DNA of 64,000 nucleotides. It comes from Bacteroidota bacterium. Its GTDB lineage: Bacteria > Bacteroidota > Bacteroidia > AKYH767-A > 2013-40CM-41-45. The stretch is from assembly GCA_003389385.1 (NCBI GenBank), contig QQVM01000003.1:95613-159612 (forward strand). The letters run 5' to 3'. Position 1 is the first letter of the stretch. Each line of letters begins with the position of its first letter. Both the position numbers and the translations under genes were made by a program. Of the stretch, positions 16,812 through 26,304 are shown one piece after another. The notes under the pieces were generated by a model. That model saw only the letters and a program-made list of their open reading frames with translations, was not told where the DNA came from and searched no databases.

Positions 16812-18701
16812 TTACTCTTTCACTGCCTGTGCGACAATTCTGTTTCCAGACGGAATACTGTCTGGTGTTGATTCCGGTTTCGGCAATTTAATTTCAGGAA
16901 GTATGACTCCTTCCTTCATCCTCTTATCCATGTCATGACGACTTATGCTGTCTGTAAGATACTTTTCTATCATCAGTGAAGCTATTGGAGCGGCCCATTG
17001 CGAACCGAAGCCTGAATTCTCCACCATCACAGCAATTGCAATTTTCGGATTATTCATTGGCGCGAATGCGACATAGGCAGAGTGATCTTTCCCGTGCGGA
17101 TTTTGTGCGGTACCGGTTTTTCCGCAAACATCAATTCCCTTAATTCTGGTCCTTGCTGCCGTTCCACTTTCTACCACGCTTAACATTCCTTCAACTACTA
17201 CGTCATAGTATTTTCTGTCAACGCCCATGTCGTGTTTCACTTTAAACTGATCAGGAAGATAATGTTCATCGCCAATGGCTTTAACAACATGCGGTGTGAT
17301 ATACCATCCACGGTTCGCGATTCCCGCCAGAATGTTCGCGTTCTGAAGTGGTGTGATACCCAATTCACCCTGTCCGATTCCAAGAGAAAGAATTGTAGAA
17401 GATCTCCATTGGTTCTTTCCGAAATATTTGTCGTAATAAGCCACAGTAGGCACAGAACCACGAAGTACATTTGGCAGGTCAGCTTCAAGTCTCACTCCAA
17501 TTCCAAACTTTGCTATCGCCTCACGCCAGGCGATAAAAGCCTGCTCAGTGTTTCTGTACTTCTTGTCATCAATGACATTACGGAATATGTATGTGTAATA
17601 TGAGTTGCATGAATGAGCGATGGAGGCCTTCAGGTCCAGCATGGAAGGATGGGGATGACATTTAGGCTTTCCGCCGCCGGGAGGATATCCTCCAATGCAG
17701 GGGTACCTGGTTTCACGTGAGAGCAGCTGATTCTGCTGTCCGATGAGTGCCATCACCAGCTTGAATGTGGAACCGGGTGGATACAATGCCATTTGAGCGC
17801 GGTTGAACAATGGCTTATAAGGATTCTTCAGCAAAGCCAGGTAATTTTTCGTTCGCTCCCGTCCAACCAGAAGATTAGGATCATAAGAAGGAGAACTCAC
17901 CATACACAGAATTTCTCCTGTAGAAGGTTCAATGGCGACAACACTACCAACTTTATTTCTTAGCAGCTCTTCACCGTAATACTGCAAGTCGCCGTCTATT
18001 GATAGAGTCAGATCTTCACCGGCAACTGATGCAGTATCATATTTACCACTCATATAACTGCCTTTTTCACGGTTGAAAACATCTACCATCACCATACGAA
18101 CTCCTCTTTTTCCTCGCAGGTATTTTTCATACGATTGTTCTATTCCGCTCTTGCCGATGTAATCACCGTCTTTATAGTATGGATCTTTTCTGGTCACAGA
18201 TGTATCAACTTCTCCGATGTATCCGAAAAGATGCGCTGCCATCGGAACAGGATATTTCCTCAGCGTTCTGGCTTCAGTGTAAAATCCGGGAAACTTGTAC
18301 ATCTTTTCCTGAAGCGTTGCATAAGTTGTAACAGAAAGCTGCTTTTCAAACAGGCTAGGCTTCACAGCTGAGTAGGCGCGGGCTTTTCTGTATTTCTCAA
18401 TATAATCCTCTTTGGAGATTCCTATGAGGCGGCAAAGCTCCAGAGTGTCTATATTTTTCGCCTGTCTCGGAATGATCATCAGGTCATATACAGGTTCGTT
18501 GTACACCAGCAGCTTACCTTTTCTGTCATAAATGAGACCTCGCGACGGATAATCTGTCACCAAGCGAATCACATTGTTTTGAGCTGAAATAGTGTAGGAG
18601 GTATCAATAACCTGCAAGTAAAAGAGCCTCATCAGGTAAATGATCCCGACCGAGAGAAAAATAAAAAAGATGACTGTTTTTCTATCCGATGAAACGTTCA
18701 T
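16812..18701 (-). CDS. mrdA: Penicillin-binding protein 2 (elongasome transpeptidase)
   Basis: A 629-residue class B penicillin-binding protein with one N-terminal transmembrane helix (about 8-26), a pedestal domain (PSRGLIYDRKGKLLVYNEPVYDL) and a transpeptidase domain. Active-site motifs are SxxK at Ser311-Lys314 (GSTFKL), SxN at Ser364-Asn366 (HSCNSYY) and KTG at about 528-530 (CGKTGTAQ). It cross-links peptidoglycan in the periplasm during cell elongation, as partner of RodA. The start codon lies inside the end of mreD (20-base overlap), which suggests translational coupling. Length and order are typical for the phylum. Confidence 0.96.
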   Translation of the reverse strand: MNVSSDRKTVIFFIFLSVGIIYLMRLFYLQVIDTSYTISAQNNVIRLVTDYPSRGLIYDRKGKLLVYNEPVYDLMIIPRQAKNIDTLELCRLIGISKEDYIEKYRKARAYSAVKPSLFEKQLSVTTYATLQEKMYKFPGFYTEARTLRKYPVPMAAHLFGYIGEVDTSVTRKDPYYKDGDYIGKSGIEQSYEKYLRGKRGVRMVMVDVFNREKGSYMSGKYDTASVAGEDLTLSIDGDLQYYGEELLRNKVGSVVAIEPSTGEILCMVSSPSYDPNLLVGRERTKNYLALLKNPYKPLFNRAQMALYPPGSTFKLVMALIGQQNQLLSRETRYPCIGGYPPGGGKPKCHPHPSMLDLKASIAHSCNSYYTYIFRNVIDDKKYRNTEQAFIAWREAIAKFGIGVRLEADLPNVLRGSVPTVAYYDKYFGKNQWRSSTILSLGIGQGELGITPLQNANILAGIANRGWYITPHVVKAIGDEHYLPDQFKVKHDMGVDRKYYDVVVEGMLSVVESGTAARTRIKGIDVCGKTGTAQNPHGKDHSAYVAFAPMNNPKIAIAVMVENSGFGSQWAAPIASLMIEKYLTDSISRHDMDKRMKEGVILPEIKLPKPESTPDSIPSGNRIVAQAVKE

Positions 18702-19212
18702 GGCGGTTTCCTCTTCCGAAGAGGTATTGTCCCAGGATTATCAATAACACTGTAATTCCGGCATTCAGCACTGCTTTGAAGAATGTGCTGAAGAATTCAC
18801 TGAACCTGAATACTTCCACGTAAAACAGCACCAGATGATGCAGGAGAATCAACATAGACGTATAGGTAAGGAACCAGCGAAAACCCAACACCTGCGGGCT
18901 CAATTTTGTTTCGGGCTCATAGCCGTCACGCGGAGCAATCAGGCGAAGAACGCCCGGCCGGGCCCAGGCGATGAGCACAGTGGCGGCTGCATGCATTCCT
19001 CCTGTATCACTGAACATATCAATTACAAGACCCAGTATAAAGGCGATAATAAGCAGCAACCACTTCGGAGTTTCAATTGGCAGCATGAGAATGAAAAATG
19101 CATATACATATGGATTTATATATCCGCTCCATTGTATGTGGTTCAAAACTAAAACCTGTAAGGCGACAAGGAACAGGAAACGGAAGAATAACTGCGCTAT
19201 TTTAATTATCAT
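18682..19212 (-). CDS. mreD: Rod-shape determining protein MreD
   Basis: A 176-residue membrane protein with about five hydrophobic segments, placed between mreC and mrdA. MreD is poorly conserved in sequence and is recognised mainly by size, topology and position. Typical stretches are NHIQWSGYINPYVYAFFILMLP at the start and LGLVIDMFSDTGGMHAAATVLIAW in the middle, the latter with the conserved D-x-F-x(3)-G-x-H-A pattern. It links the MreB/MreC scaffold in the inner membrane to the wall synthases. It overlaps mreC by 11 bases and mrdA by 20 bases, so the three are tightly coupled. Confidence 0.93.
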   Translation of the reverse strand: MIIKIAQLFFRFLFLVALQVLVLNHIQWSGYINPYVYAFFILMLPIETPKWLLLIIAFILGLVIDMFSDTGGMHAAATVLIAWARPGVLRLIAPRDGYEPETKLSPQVLGFRWFLTYTSMLILLHHLVLFYVEVFRFSEFFSTFFKAVLNAGITVLLIILGQYLFGRGNRHERFIG

Positions 19213-20032
19213 GCTGATTCTCCTCCAGATTAATTTGTTCAGCTCTCATGTTGTTCTGAACTATGTATACATGACGCAGGCTTCCGTAATTCACTGACAA
19301 GTTTACACTAATCTCCTGAAAATTGCTTCCGGTTTCGGTGTTTACTTCATTCACTGTTCCAATCATGATGCCTTCCGGGAAAATGGCAGAGAAGGCACTG
19401 GTTACGATCGTATCACCGGGCATCACTTTCACGTGTTTGGCTATATCTTTAAGTTCACCTTTGAAAGGATCGTATCCTCCCCAAACGAATGAGCCAATGT
19501 ATCCGCTCTTTTTAATTCTTGCGCTGATTCTTGAATCTTTATGAAGTATAGACATCACTGAAGAATAATGCTCCGAGACATCCTTTACGATTCCTACAAT
19601 TCCGTCGCTTGTGATCACACCCATTTCCTGGGCAACGCCATGCTTTTCTCCTCTGCTTAGTGTGAGGTAATTATTTCGGCGGTTCACAGAGTTATTGATC
19701 ACACGTGCTGTAATGAAAGTGTACTGCTGCTTGTAAATCGTATCATTGGCTAAGCGTTTCAGGGCGCTGTCGACATAATACACATCAGGATACAGGCTTT
19801 TTAATCCTGCATTTTCTCTTGCAAGAGCCTCATTCGCGTTCTTCAGGTTGATGTATTCCGTAATTCCGCTGATCGACGAATTAACTCTGGCAGATACCTG
19901 GCTGGCAGAATTTACAAAACTGCTTCGCTGAAAACTTTTATTCCGGATAATGAGGTAGCCGCACAACACTTCCAACAGGAGAAAGAATATGAAAAAATTG
20001 TAGCGCCATAAGAATAAAAACAGGTTCCTCAT
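19202..20032 (-). CDS. mreC: Rod-shape determining protein MreC
   Basis: A 276-residue bitopic protein: a short cytoplasmic start, one transmembrane helix (about 9-27, LWRYNFFIFFLLLEVLCGYLI), a periplasmic coiled coil (about 60-85) and a two-barrel beta domain (GVITSDGIVGIVKDVSEHYSSVM and GDTIVTSAFSAIFPEGIMIG). MreC is the periplasmic scaffold that activates PBP2-RodA. The GxxVTSGxxxxFPxGxxIG-like pattern of the family is visible here. The gene lies 123 bases downstream of mreB; its stop overlaps the mreD start by 11 bases. Confidence 0.96.
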   Translation of the reverse strand: MRNLFLFLWRYNFFIFFLLLEVLCGYLIIRNKSFQRSSFVNSASQVSARVNSSISGITEYINLKNANEALARENAGLKSLYPDVYYVDSALKRLANDTIYKQQYTFITARVINNSVNRRNNYLTLSRGEKHGVAQEMGVITSDGIVGIVKDVSEHYSSVMSILHKDSRISARIKKSGYIGSFVWGGYDPFKGELKDIAKHVKVMPGDTIVTSAFSAIFPEGIMIGTVNEVNTETGSNFQEISVNLSVNYGSLRHVYIVQNNMRAEQINLEENQHDN

Positions 20033-20155
20033 TATAGATGGCTAAGTCTGGATTCCTGAAGCTGTTCCGAATTATGCATCATGTTCATGTTTATTCTGTA
20101 CAAACAGGCTGTTTCGTTCCCGGCAGACAGTTTTCAGGTGAACAAGGATTTCAGA

Positions 20156-21178
20156 TTAAGGAATTAAGAATTTAAATCTGCCGATGTTTTTAAGCGCGAT
20201 TCCTGTTCCTCGTACTACGGCACGAAGTGGATCCTCTGCAACGTGTACAGGAAGTTTTGTCTTAGTCGCTATACGCTGGTCAAGTCCGCGCAAAAGCGCG
20301 CCGCCACCGGTCAGATAGATTCCAGTGCGGTAGATATCGGCGGAAAGTTCAGGAGGTGTCATCTCCAGAGCTTTGAGAATAGCTTCTTCCACCTTTGAAA
20401 TTGATTTATCCAGCGCATGAGCAATTTCAGAGTAACTTACTGTAATTTCTTTTGGAATACCTGTCATGAGGTCCCTCCCATGCACTGCGAAATCAGGAGG
20501 AGCATTTTCCAGTTCAGGCACGGCTGAACCAACTTCAATCTTGATTCTCTCAGCGGAACGCTCTCCGATGAGTATGTTGTGCTGACGCCGCATGTAATCC
20601 CAGATGTCATTGGTGAAACCGTCCCCCGCAACGCGGATAGACTGGTCACAAACTATTCCACCCAGAGCGATGACTGCGATTTCGCTGGTACCGCCACCGA
20701 TATCAATGATCATGTTACCCATGGGCTCTTCCACATCAATTCCAATACCGATTGCAGCAGCCATCGGTTCGTGTATCAGATATACTTCCTTTGCTCCTGC
20801 GTGCTCTGCTGAATCACGCACGGCACGCTTTTCAACCTCGGTAATTCCGGATGGAATACAGATGACCATCTTCAGCGAAGGAGTGAACAGGCTGCCTTTG
20901 GGGTTGATCATTTTAATCATTCCCCTGATCATGTGTTCAGCAGCGTCGAAGTCGGCAATTACACCATCCTTAAGCGGTCTGATAGTCTTGATATTCTCAT
21001 GCGTTTTACCATGCATCATCATGGCCTGCTTACCGACTGCTATCACTTTTCCGGTCATGCGGTCCATGGCCACAATGCTAGGTTCATCAACCACAACCTT
21101 ATCATTGTGAATAATCAGAGTATTAGCAGTACCAAGGTCAATGGCAATTTCCTGCGTTAAAAAATCAAACAATCCCAT
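20156..21178 (-). CDS. mreB: Actin-like rod-shape protein MreB
   Basis: A 340-residue bacterial actin. Seen directly: the phosphate-1 region IAIDLGTANTLI at residues 12-23, KTHENIKTIRPLKDGVIADF, the phosphate-2 motif MIIDIGGGTSEIAVIALGG, and the adenosine motif IYLTGGGALLRGLD near the C terminus. MreB filaments on the inner membrane guide the elongasome. It is first in the mre/mrd block, 65 bases downstream of purH on the same strand; whether transcription continues from purH cannot be decided from sequence, since neither a terminator nor a consensus promoter lies between them. Confidence 0.98.
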   Translation of the reverse strand: MGLFDFLTQEIAIDLGTANTLIIHNDKVVVDEPSIVAMDRMTGKVIAVGKQAMMMHGKTHENIKTIRPLKDGVIADFDAAEHMIRGMIKMINPKGSLFTPSLKMVICIPSGITEVEKRAVRDSAEHAGAKEVYLIHEPMAAAIGIGIDVEEPMGNMIIDIGGGTSEIAVIALGGIVCDQSIRVAGDGFTNDIWDYMRRQHNILIGERSAERIKIEVGSAVPELENAPPDFAVHGRDLMTGIPKEITVSYSEIAHALDKSISKVEEAILKALEMTPPELSADIYRTGIYLTGGGALLRGLDQRIATKTKLPVHVAEDPLRAVVRGTGIALKNIGRFKFLIP

Positions 21179-21243
21179 TTGAAACTATTGGATATTTATT
21201 ATTTATCGATTTTCCGGCTTAGCGTATCCGGATCTTGTTCTTA

Positions 21244-22770
21244 TTAATGTCTGAAGTGCCTGATTCCAGTCATCACCATTGTCATTCCATTTCTGTCGCA
21301 ATAATCGACAGACTCCTGATCCTTCACTGATCCACCCGGCTGAATCACAGCTCTGATGCCTGCACTGTGAGCGATCTCCACACAGTCTGGGAAAGGGAAG
21401 AATGCATCACTTGCCATTACCGCTCCTTTCAAATCGAATCCAAACTTTTTTGCCTTCTCTATCGCCTGGTTCAATGCATCCACTCTAGAAGTTTGTCCGG
21501 TTCCAGATGCCAACATGCACGAATCTTTCGCAAGTACAATGGTGTTGGATTTAGTATGCTTTGCAATCTTCATTGCAAAAAGCAAATCCTTCATTTCTAC
21601 GATGGATGGGGATGATTTTGTTACTGTTTTCAGGTTTTCCTCCGAATCAATCATCAAATCTTTATCCTGTGCCAACACTCCGTTCAAAGCTGTCCTGAAT
21701 TGCCTTTGTCCAAATGATGTGCTGAGCAGCTTAAGTATGATTCGGTTTTTCTTCTGTTTTAAAATTCCGAGAGCCTCATCAGTGTAAGAAGGGGCAATGC
21801 ATATTTCAAAAAATATCTTGTTTAATTCGGCAGCAAGTTCAATCGTAAGCTCCTGATTACTAATGACAACCCCGCCAAAAGCTGAGACTGGGTCCGCAGC
21901 AAGTGCCTTGTTCCAGTTTTCCAGCAAGGAATCCCCGGAAGCAACTCCGCAGGCATTGTTATGCTTCAGGATGGATATGCACGGCTCTTTAAAATCGCTG
22001 ATAAGATTGATAGCCGCATCGACATCCAAAATATTGTTGTATGAAAGTTCTTTCCCGTGAATTTGAGACAAACATTCGCTTAGCTTGCCGTAAAAAAAGC
22101 CTTTTTGATGGGGATTTTCTCCGTACCGAAGCTGTGTTCTCTCTTTATATCCCACATTGAAAACATTCAAAGCCACTTCCTCATTGAAATAATTAAAAAT
22201 GGCAGAGTCGTATGAGCTCGAAATGCTGAATGCGTGGGCAGCCATTCGCTTTCTTTCTTCCAAACTCGTATAAGCATCATTTTCAAATAATACGGTTTCG
22301 AGAAAAGCATATTGACTGACTGATGGAATGATGAGAACATCTTTGAAATTCTTCGCCGCTGCCCTTATCAGGGATATTCCACCAATGTCGATTTTCTCAA
22401 TTACTTCAGCATCAGAGGCGCCTGAGGCTAATGTGGCTTCAAAGGGATACAAATCCACTATCACCAAATCAATCTCCGGAATTTTAAACTCCAGCAGTTC
22501 AGTCACATCAGAGGGATTTTCCCTTCTGCTTAATATTCCTCCGAAAATCTTTGGATGAAGAGTTTTAACCCGTCCGCCTAATATAGACGGATAGTCAGTA
22601 AGGTTTTCCACCGGTGTTACTGGTATTCCAATGCCTTCGATAAAATCCTGTGTCCCGCCGGTCGCAAAAATAGTTATACCAAGTTCGTGCAAGCGGCGAG
22701 CTATGCCATCGAGCCTGTCTTTGTGATATACGGAAACCAGCGCACTGCTGACTTTTTTTCTGCCTCCCAT
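21244..22770 (-). CDS. purH: Bifunctional AICAR formyltransferase / IMP cyclohydrolase
   Basis: A 508-residue PurH, which performs the last two steps of purine synthesis: formylation of AICAR with 10-formyl-THF, then ring closure to IMP. The N-terminal IMP cyclohydrolase (MGS-like) domain shows ALVSVYHKDRLDGIARRLHELG, TGGTQDFIEG and LGGRVKTLHPKIFGGIL. The AICAR transformylase domain shows RYGENPHQKGFFYG, SILKHNNACGVASGD, VSAFGGVVISN and SDAFFPFPDCVEIAHSAGI. Length is slightly below the usual 510-530. It sits directly upstream of mreB on the same strand, a neighbourhood found in other Bacteroidota. Confidence 0.97.
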   Translation of the reverse strand: MGGRKKVSSALVSVYHKDRLDGIARRLHELGITIFATGGTQDFIEGIGIPVTPVENLTDYPSILGGRVKTLHPKIFGGILSRRENPSDVTELLEFKIPEIDLVIVDLYPFEATLASGASDAEVIEKIDIGGISLIRAAAKNFKDVLIIPSVSQYAFLETVLFENDAYTSLEERKRMAAHAFSISSSYDSAIFNYFNEEVALNVFNVGYKERTQLRYGENPHQKGFFYGKLSECLSQIHGKELSYNNILDVDAAINLISDFKEPCISILKHNNACGVASGDSLLENWNKALAADPVSAFGGVVISNQELTIELAAELNKIFFEICIAPSYTDEALGILKQKKNRIILKLLSTSFGQRQFRTALNGVLAQDKDLMIDSEENLKTVTKSSPSIVEMKDLLFAMKIAKHTKSNTIVLAKDSCMLASGTGQTSRVDALNQAIEKAKKFGFDLKGAVMASDAFFPFPDCVEIAHSAGIRAVIQPGGSVKDQESVDYCDRNGMTMVMTGIRHFRH

Positions 22771-22976
22771 CCCTTGAAAATGATGCGCAAGTTTACAAAA
22801 AATAAAGCCGCGGGGATTCTGCAGGAGAAGAAATTGATGATAAAAATCAGATCTTCATTGTCGTTCCCAATTGAACGATTTGAATTCTCATCGGCTTCAT
22901 TTTATTTGGAAATGCGCGGTTAATTTCTGTTAAGGAGAATGTATATTCTGGATCATCTGTTATTTTTGTTGTGAAA

Positions 22977-24245
22977 ATGAAGTCAAACATAGTTTTGTTT
23001 CTGATGCTCTTCAAGGAGAGTATTTTATTCGCCTTCGAAGCACTTCGTGTGAACAAGCTTCGCACATTTCTTTCATTGCTGGGAATCACAATTGGCATCT
23101 TTGCCATTATTTCGGTCTTCACCGTAACGGATGCTCTTGAAAGAAAGATCCGAAGAGACGTGGCTACGCTTGGCAATAATGTCATCTATATTCAAAAGTG
23201 GCCTTGGGTACCTGAAGGCGAAGGAGAATATCCCTGGTGGAAATACATGAACCGTCCTCTTCCCGGTTACAAAGAGCTTAACGATTTGCAGAAAAAGACA
23301 GACAGCGATGAGGCAATTTCATTTGTTGCTTCCGCGGGAAACCAGATTGTGAAGCATGAGAGCAATTCGGTCGAAAATGTCGTGATCACTTGCATTTCGC
23401 ATCAATACGACAGAATTAAAAATTTTGAAATCAGGGAAGGACGGTATTTCACGGAGCATGAAAGCGCAAGTGGCCCACCCATTGCACTAATCGGTTATGA
23501 TATAGCTGAGGCACTGTTTCCTGAGGGAAATGCCCTTGGTTCCAGGATTACCATCAAAGGCGTTAAGCTTAATGTGATCGGTGTGATGGAAAAAGAAGGA
23601 AGCAGTCTGATCGGGAATTCTTCTGACAATGTGGTGCTCATCCCTGTGAACTATGCTCGCAATTTGCTCGACCTGAGAACTGATCGCATGGACCCTTATT
23701 TCATGGCCAAAGCAGGTGAAAACACTTCCATGCCAGAATTCAGGGAAGACCTGCGCGGAGCCATGCGCGCTGTCAGGAAACTCAAGCCTCGTGAAAGTGA
23801 TGACTTTGCTTTGAATGAAACCAGCCTGCTGACCAAAAGCATGCAACAGCTTTTTGACACATTAGGAATCGCCGGTTGGATTATCGGAGGCTTCTCAATA
23901 CTTGTAGGTGGATTTGGCATTGCCAATATTATGTTCGTATCTGTGAAAGAACGCACAAACATTATAGGAATTCAAAAATCTTTGGGATCGAAGAATTATT
24001 TCATTCTACTGCAGTTTTTATTTGAGGCTGTGATTCTTTGTCTGATCGGAGGAATGCTCGGATTGTTCCTTGTATATATTCTTACGAATTTTGCTTCAGC
24101 GGCAATTGATTTCGGTTTTACACTCACCATGAACAATATCATGATGGGAATTTTCATTTCCGCATCTGTCGGCATACTAAGCGGCTTTATTCCTGCTCAC
24201 AACGCATCAAAGATGAATCCTGTTGATGCCATACGAGCCAACTAA
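22977..24245 (+). CDS. ABC transporter permease of the MacB/FtsX type, without adjacent ATPase
   Basis: A 422-residue permease when started at the ATG at 22977; a GTG two codons upstream is also possible. It has one N-terminal transmembrane helix (FLSLLGITIGIFAIISVFTV, about 29-48), a large periplasmic MacB_PCD domain (about 50-280) and three C-terminal helices of the FtsX domain (about 290-415), with GGFGIANIMFVSVKERTNIIG as the typical coupling region. Such proteins belong to mechanotransmission ABC systems that drive lipoprotein, toxin or antibiotic export together with an ATPase, a periplasmic adaptor and TolC. No ATPase gene is adjacent, so the partner must be elsewhere. An adaptor-TolC pair is found at 55950-58801, but a link is only speculation. 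Confidence 0.9.
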   Translation: MKSNIVLFLMLFKESILFAFEALRVNKLRTFLSLLGITIGIFAIISVFTVTDALERKIRRDVATLGNNVIYIQKWPWVPEGEGEYPWWKYMNRPLPGYKELNDLQKKTDSDEAISFVASAGNQIVKHESNSVENVVITCISHQYDRIKNFEIREGRYFTEHESASGPPIALIGYDIAEALFPEGNALGSRITIKGVKLNVIGVMEKEGSSLIGNSSDNVVLIPVNYARNLLDLRTDRMDPYFMAKAGENTSMPEFREDLRGAMRAVRKLKPRESDDFALNETSLLTKSMQQLFDTLGIAGWIIGGFSILVGGFGIANIMFVSVKERTNIIGIQKSLGSKNYFILLQFLFEAVILCLIGGMLGLFLVYILTNFASAAIDFGFTLTMNNIMMGIFISASVGILSGFIPAHNASKMNPVDAIRAN

Positions 24246-24355
24246 GCACAACGCATTCTAATTTGCCGGAAATCTTCAGCGAATTTGATCACATTCTTTT
24301 GCTTAAAAGAAGTATCGGCTAATTTTCATTTTTTTTAATATGTTTGCCTCTAACG

Positions 24356-26299
24356 ATGATTGCTTTTTCACGCGTTATGCTGTCTGCCCGGTTCACGAAT
24401 ATTGCTTTTCGGATCACTTCTGTGATCACGGTTTTGATTTTTTTTTCATGCGGTTCAGACCGGCAAGGAGACGAGATTGGCACATTTATGCGCACAGAGT
24501 ACCCGGAAAATTATGAGCCAAGAAAAGCAGAGATTGCAATATTGCCTAATGTGAAAGGCCCCGAAGACATTTCTGCTTTCCCAGCCAGAATTCCGACTAA
24601 ATGGCTCAAATACTCTCAGGGATCCAGGAACCGCATGGCGGTGCTGTTAACAGACACCAATTCCTCCTGGCTTGGAATTGTGCACGGACTAAAAACGATT
24701 GGAATACCATTTATCATCACAACCGATTACCGACGTGCACTTTCACACAAAGTGGTGATGGTTTATCCTGTAATTTCCGGAGCTGTTTTATCACCTGAAG
24801 CACTGCAGGCGCTTGCAGCTTTTCCACGAAATGGCGGTACATTAGTGGGTGTACAGGTTCTTGGCGCGCTGAATGAGGTATTCGGTTTTGAAGAACCCAT
24901 TCCTTCAAAGCAACACTTCGAGATCAGGATTGTACCTGACTCCAACAATGCAATCACATCTCAGTTCAGGGATGAAAAGGAAATGACAATTTCCATAGGT
25001 AATAAAGTCAGGTTCAGGGAAACTATAGGAACATACAGCTATTCGAAATCGCACAGAACTCCTCTGGCTACTTACGAAGACAAATCTGCAGCAATCACAC
25101 AGAAAGATTATGAATCAGGAAGCGCATATGCATTCGGATTTGACCTTGGTTATCTTTTTTTGAAAGCTGACAATATCCGTCACGAATATTACAACCGCAG
25201 CACTTCGAACGATTACGAACCCACAGTGGACGTTCTGCTTCGGATGCTTAGAAGCATATACCTTAGGCATGACCGTGATGCTGCGTATATCTCCACTGTA
25301 CCTTACCATAAAAATCTTACTGTTTGCATAACTCACAATGTGAATTTTCGGGGAGCCTTGCACAATGCTCTTGCATATGCCGAAGAGGAAAAAAAACTTG
25401 ACATCAGATCCACCTGGTTTATTCAAACAAAATACATCCGTGACCGTCGCGGTTTTATACTGCAGGATGAATCTGACCATGCCGTTATTCGAAAGCTGAA
25501 TGAAATGGGAATGGATGTGCAAAGCAACGGAGTGTGCGGCTCTCCTGTATTCGATCAGTTACCACAAGGCAGCGGCAGGGAAGTCTATCCCGACTACAGA
25601 CCTTATGTGATGGCTTACCAAAAAACATACAATGCCAGCATTTACGGTGAAATGAGAGTAAGTCGTTTTCTGATAGACAGGATGCTTCCCGAATCCGGAA
25701 CATTGTTCTTTCGCTCATCATTTCCATACACGCCATTTTCATATCCTCAGTCATTGCTAGGCAGCGGATACAGATTCAGCAGCAGTGTATATGCCAATTC
25801 CGCTCTGTCTCATTTTCCTGTTCAGATGAATTATAACAGGGAGTTTGATGCAGAACTGGAAGCTTTCGAGTTTCCAATCACTGATGACGGAGAACTTCCT
25901 CCATATACCATGGACAGGGCTGCTTCTGCCATACGTCTCGCTCGCAAGATTGCTAATTACGGAGGTTGCTTTATCGGACAGGTTAACCCAAATATGCTTG
26001 GCTTAAAAGTTCAAAATGAATTCGTCAAAGCCATGAAAGACGAAGCCTGGTTTGGCACAATACGGGATTTTGGCTTGTGGTGGAATGCAAGGAATGAAGT
26101 CACCCTGGATATCAATTATGAAGGCGGACGAAGGGTGGTCACTCTTAATGTACCAAAGCGAATGGAAGGACTTGCCGTGATGTTGCCAATCAGATCAACT
26201 CCCGAGAAAGTTGAGGGAGGCGGAAAACATTCCATAGATGGTAAGCTGATTATCTTTGAACTCGCTGAAGGGAAAATCAGAATTACTCTCGACAATTAA
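24356..26299 (+). CDS. NodB-fold (polysaccharide-deacetylase-like) lipoprotein with altered metal-site residues
   Basis: A 647-residue exported protein. The start at 24356 is preferred over a TTG four codons earlier; 24377 is also possible and would shorten the signal peptide. The signal peptide ends in a lipobox (IFFSCGSD). Residues about 85-190 look like a flavodoxin/GATase-like alpha-beta domain (RMAVLLTDTNSSWLG, then IPFIITTDYRRAL). From about 320 a NodB-like barrel follows. Where Bacteroidota deacetylases usually read THDVD, this one reads THNVN (His327, Asn328, Asn330), and the later HG-type metal motif reads VQSNGVCGS with Asn391. If aligned correctly, the base Asp and metal ligands are lost, so it may bind glycan without deacetylating. 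The C-terminal 100 residues look like a beta-sandwich. Its stop is 5 bases from the convergent mfd stop. Confidence 0.7.
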   Translation: MIAFSRVMLSARFTNIAFRITSVITVLIFFSCGSDRQGDEIGTFMRTEYPENYEPRKAEIAILPNVKGPEDISAFPARIPTKWLKYSQGSRNRMAVLLTDTNSSWLGIVHGLKTIGIPFIITTDYRRALSHKVVMVYPVISGAVLSPEALQALAAFPRNGGTLVGVQVLGALNEVFGFEEPIPSKQHFEIRIVPDSNNAITSQFRDEKEMTISIGNKVRFRETIGTYSYSKSHRTPLATYEDKSAAITQKDYESGSAYAFGFDLGYLFLKADNIRHEYYNRSTSNDYEPTVDVLLRMLRSIYLRHDRDAAYISTVPYHKNLTVCITHNVNFRGALHNALAYAEEEKKLDIRSTWFIQTKYIRDRRGFILQDESDHAVIRKLNEMGMDVQSNGVCGSPVFDQLPQGSGREVYPDYRPYVMAYQKTYNASIYGEMRVSRFLIDRMLPESGTLFFRSSFPYTPFSYPQSLLGSGYRFSSSVYANSALSHFPVQMNYNREFDAELEAFEFPITDDGELPPYTMDRAASAIRLARKIANYGGCFIGQVNPNMLGLKVQNEFVKAMKDEAWFGTIRDFGLWWNARNEVTLDINYEGGRRVVTLNVPKRMEGLAVMLPIRSTPEKVEGGGKHSIDGKLIIFELAEGKIRITLDN

Positions 26300-26304
26300 G
26301 TATT

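Noticed and set aside
20604..21110. 168-codon open frame antisense to mreB
   Set aside because: mreB is certain on the other strand; the antisense frame results from codon bias.
22961..22968. TATTTTTG matching the -7 consensus just before the orphan permease
   Set aside because: No TTG at the required upstream distance, and the region is AT-rich, so a chance match is likely.
24339..24346. TATGTTTG matching the -7 consensus before the NodB-fold gene
   Set aside because: No -33 partner in the right window; too little to call a promoter.
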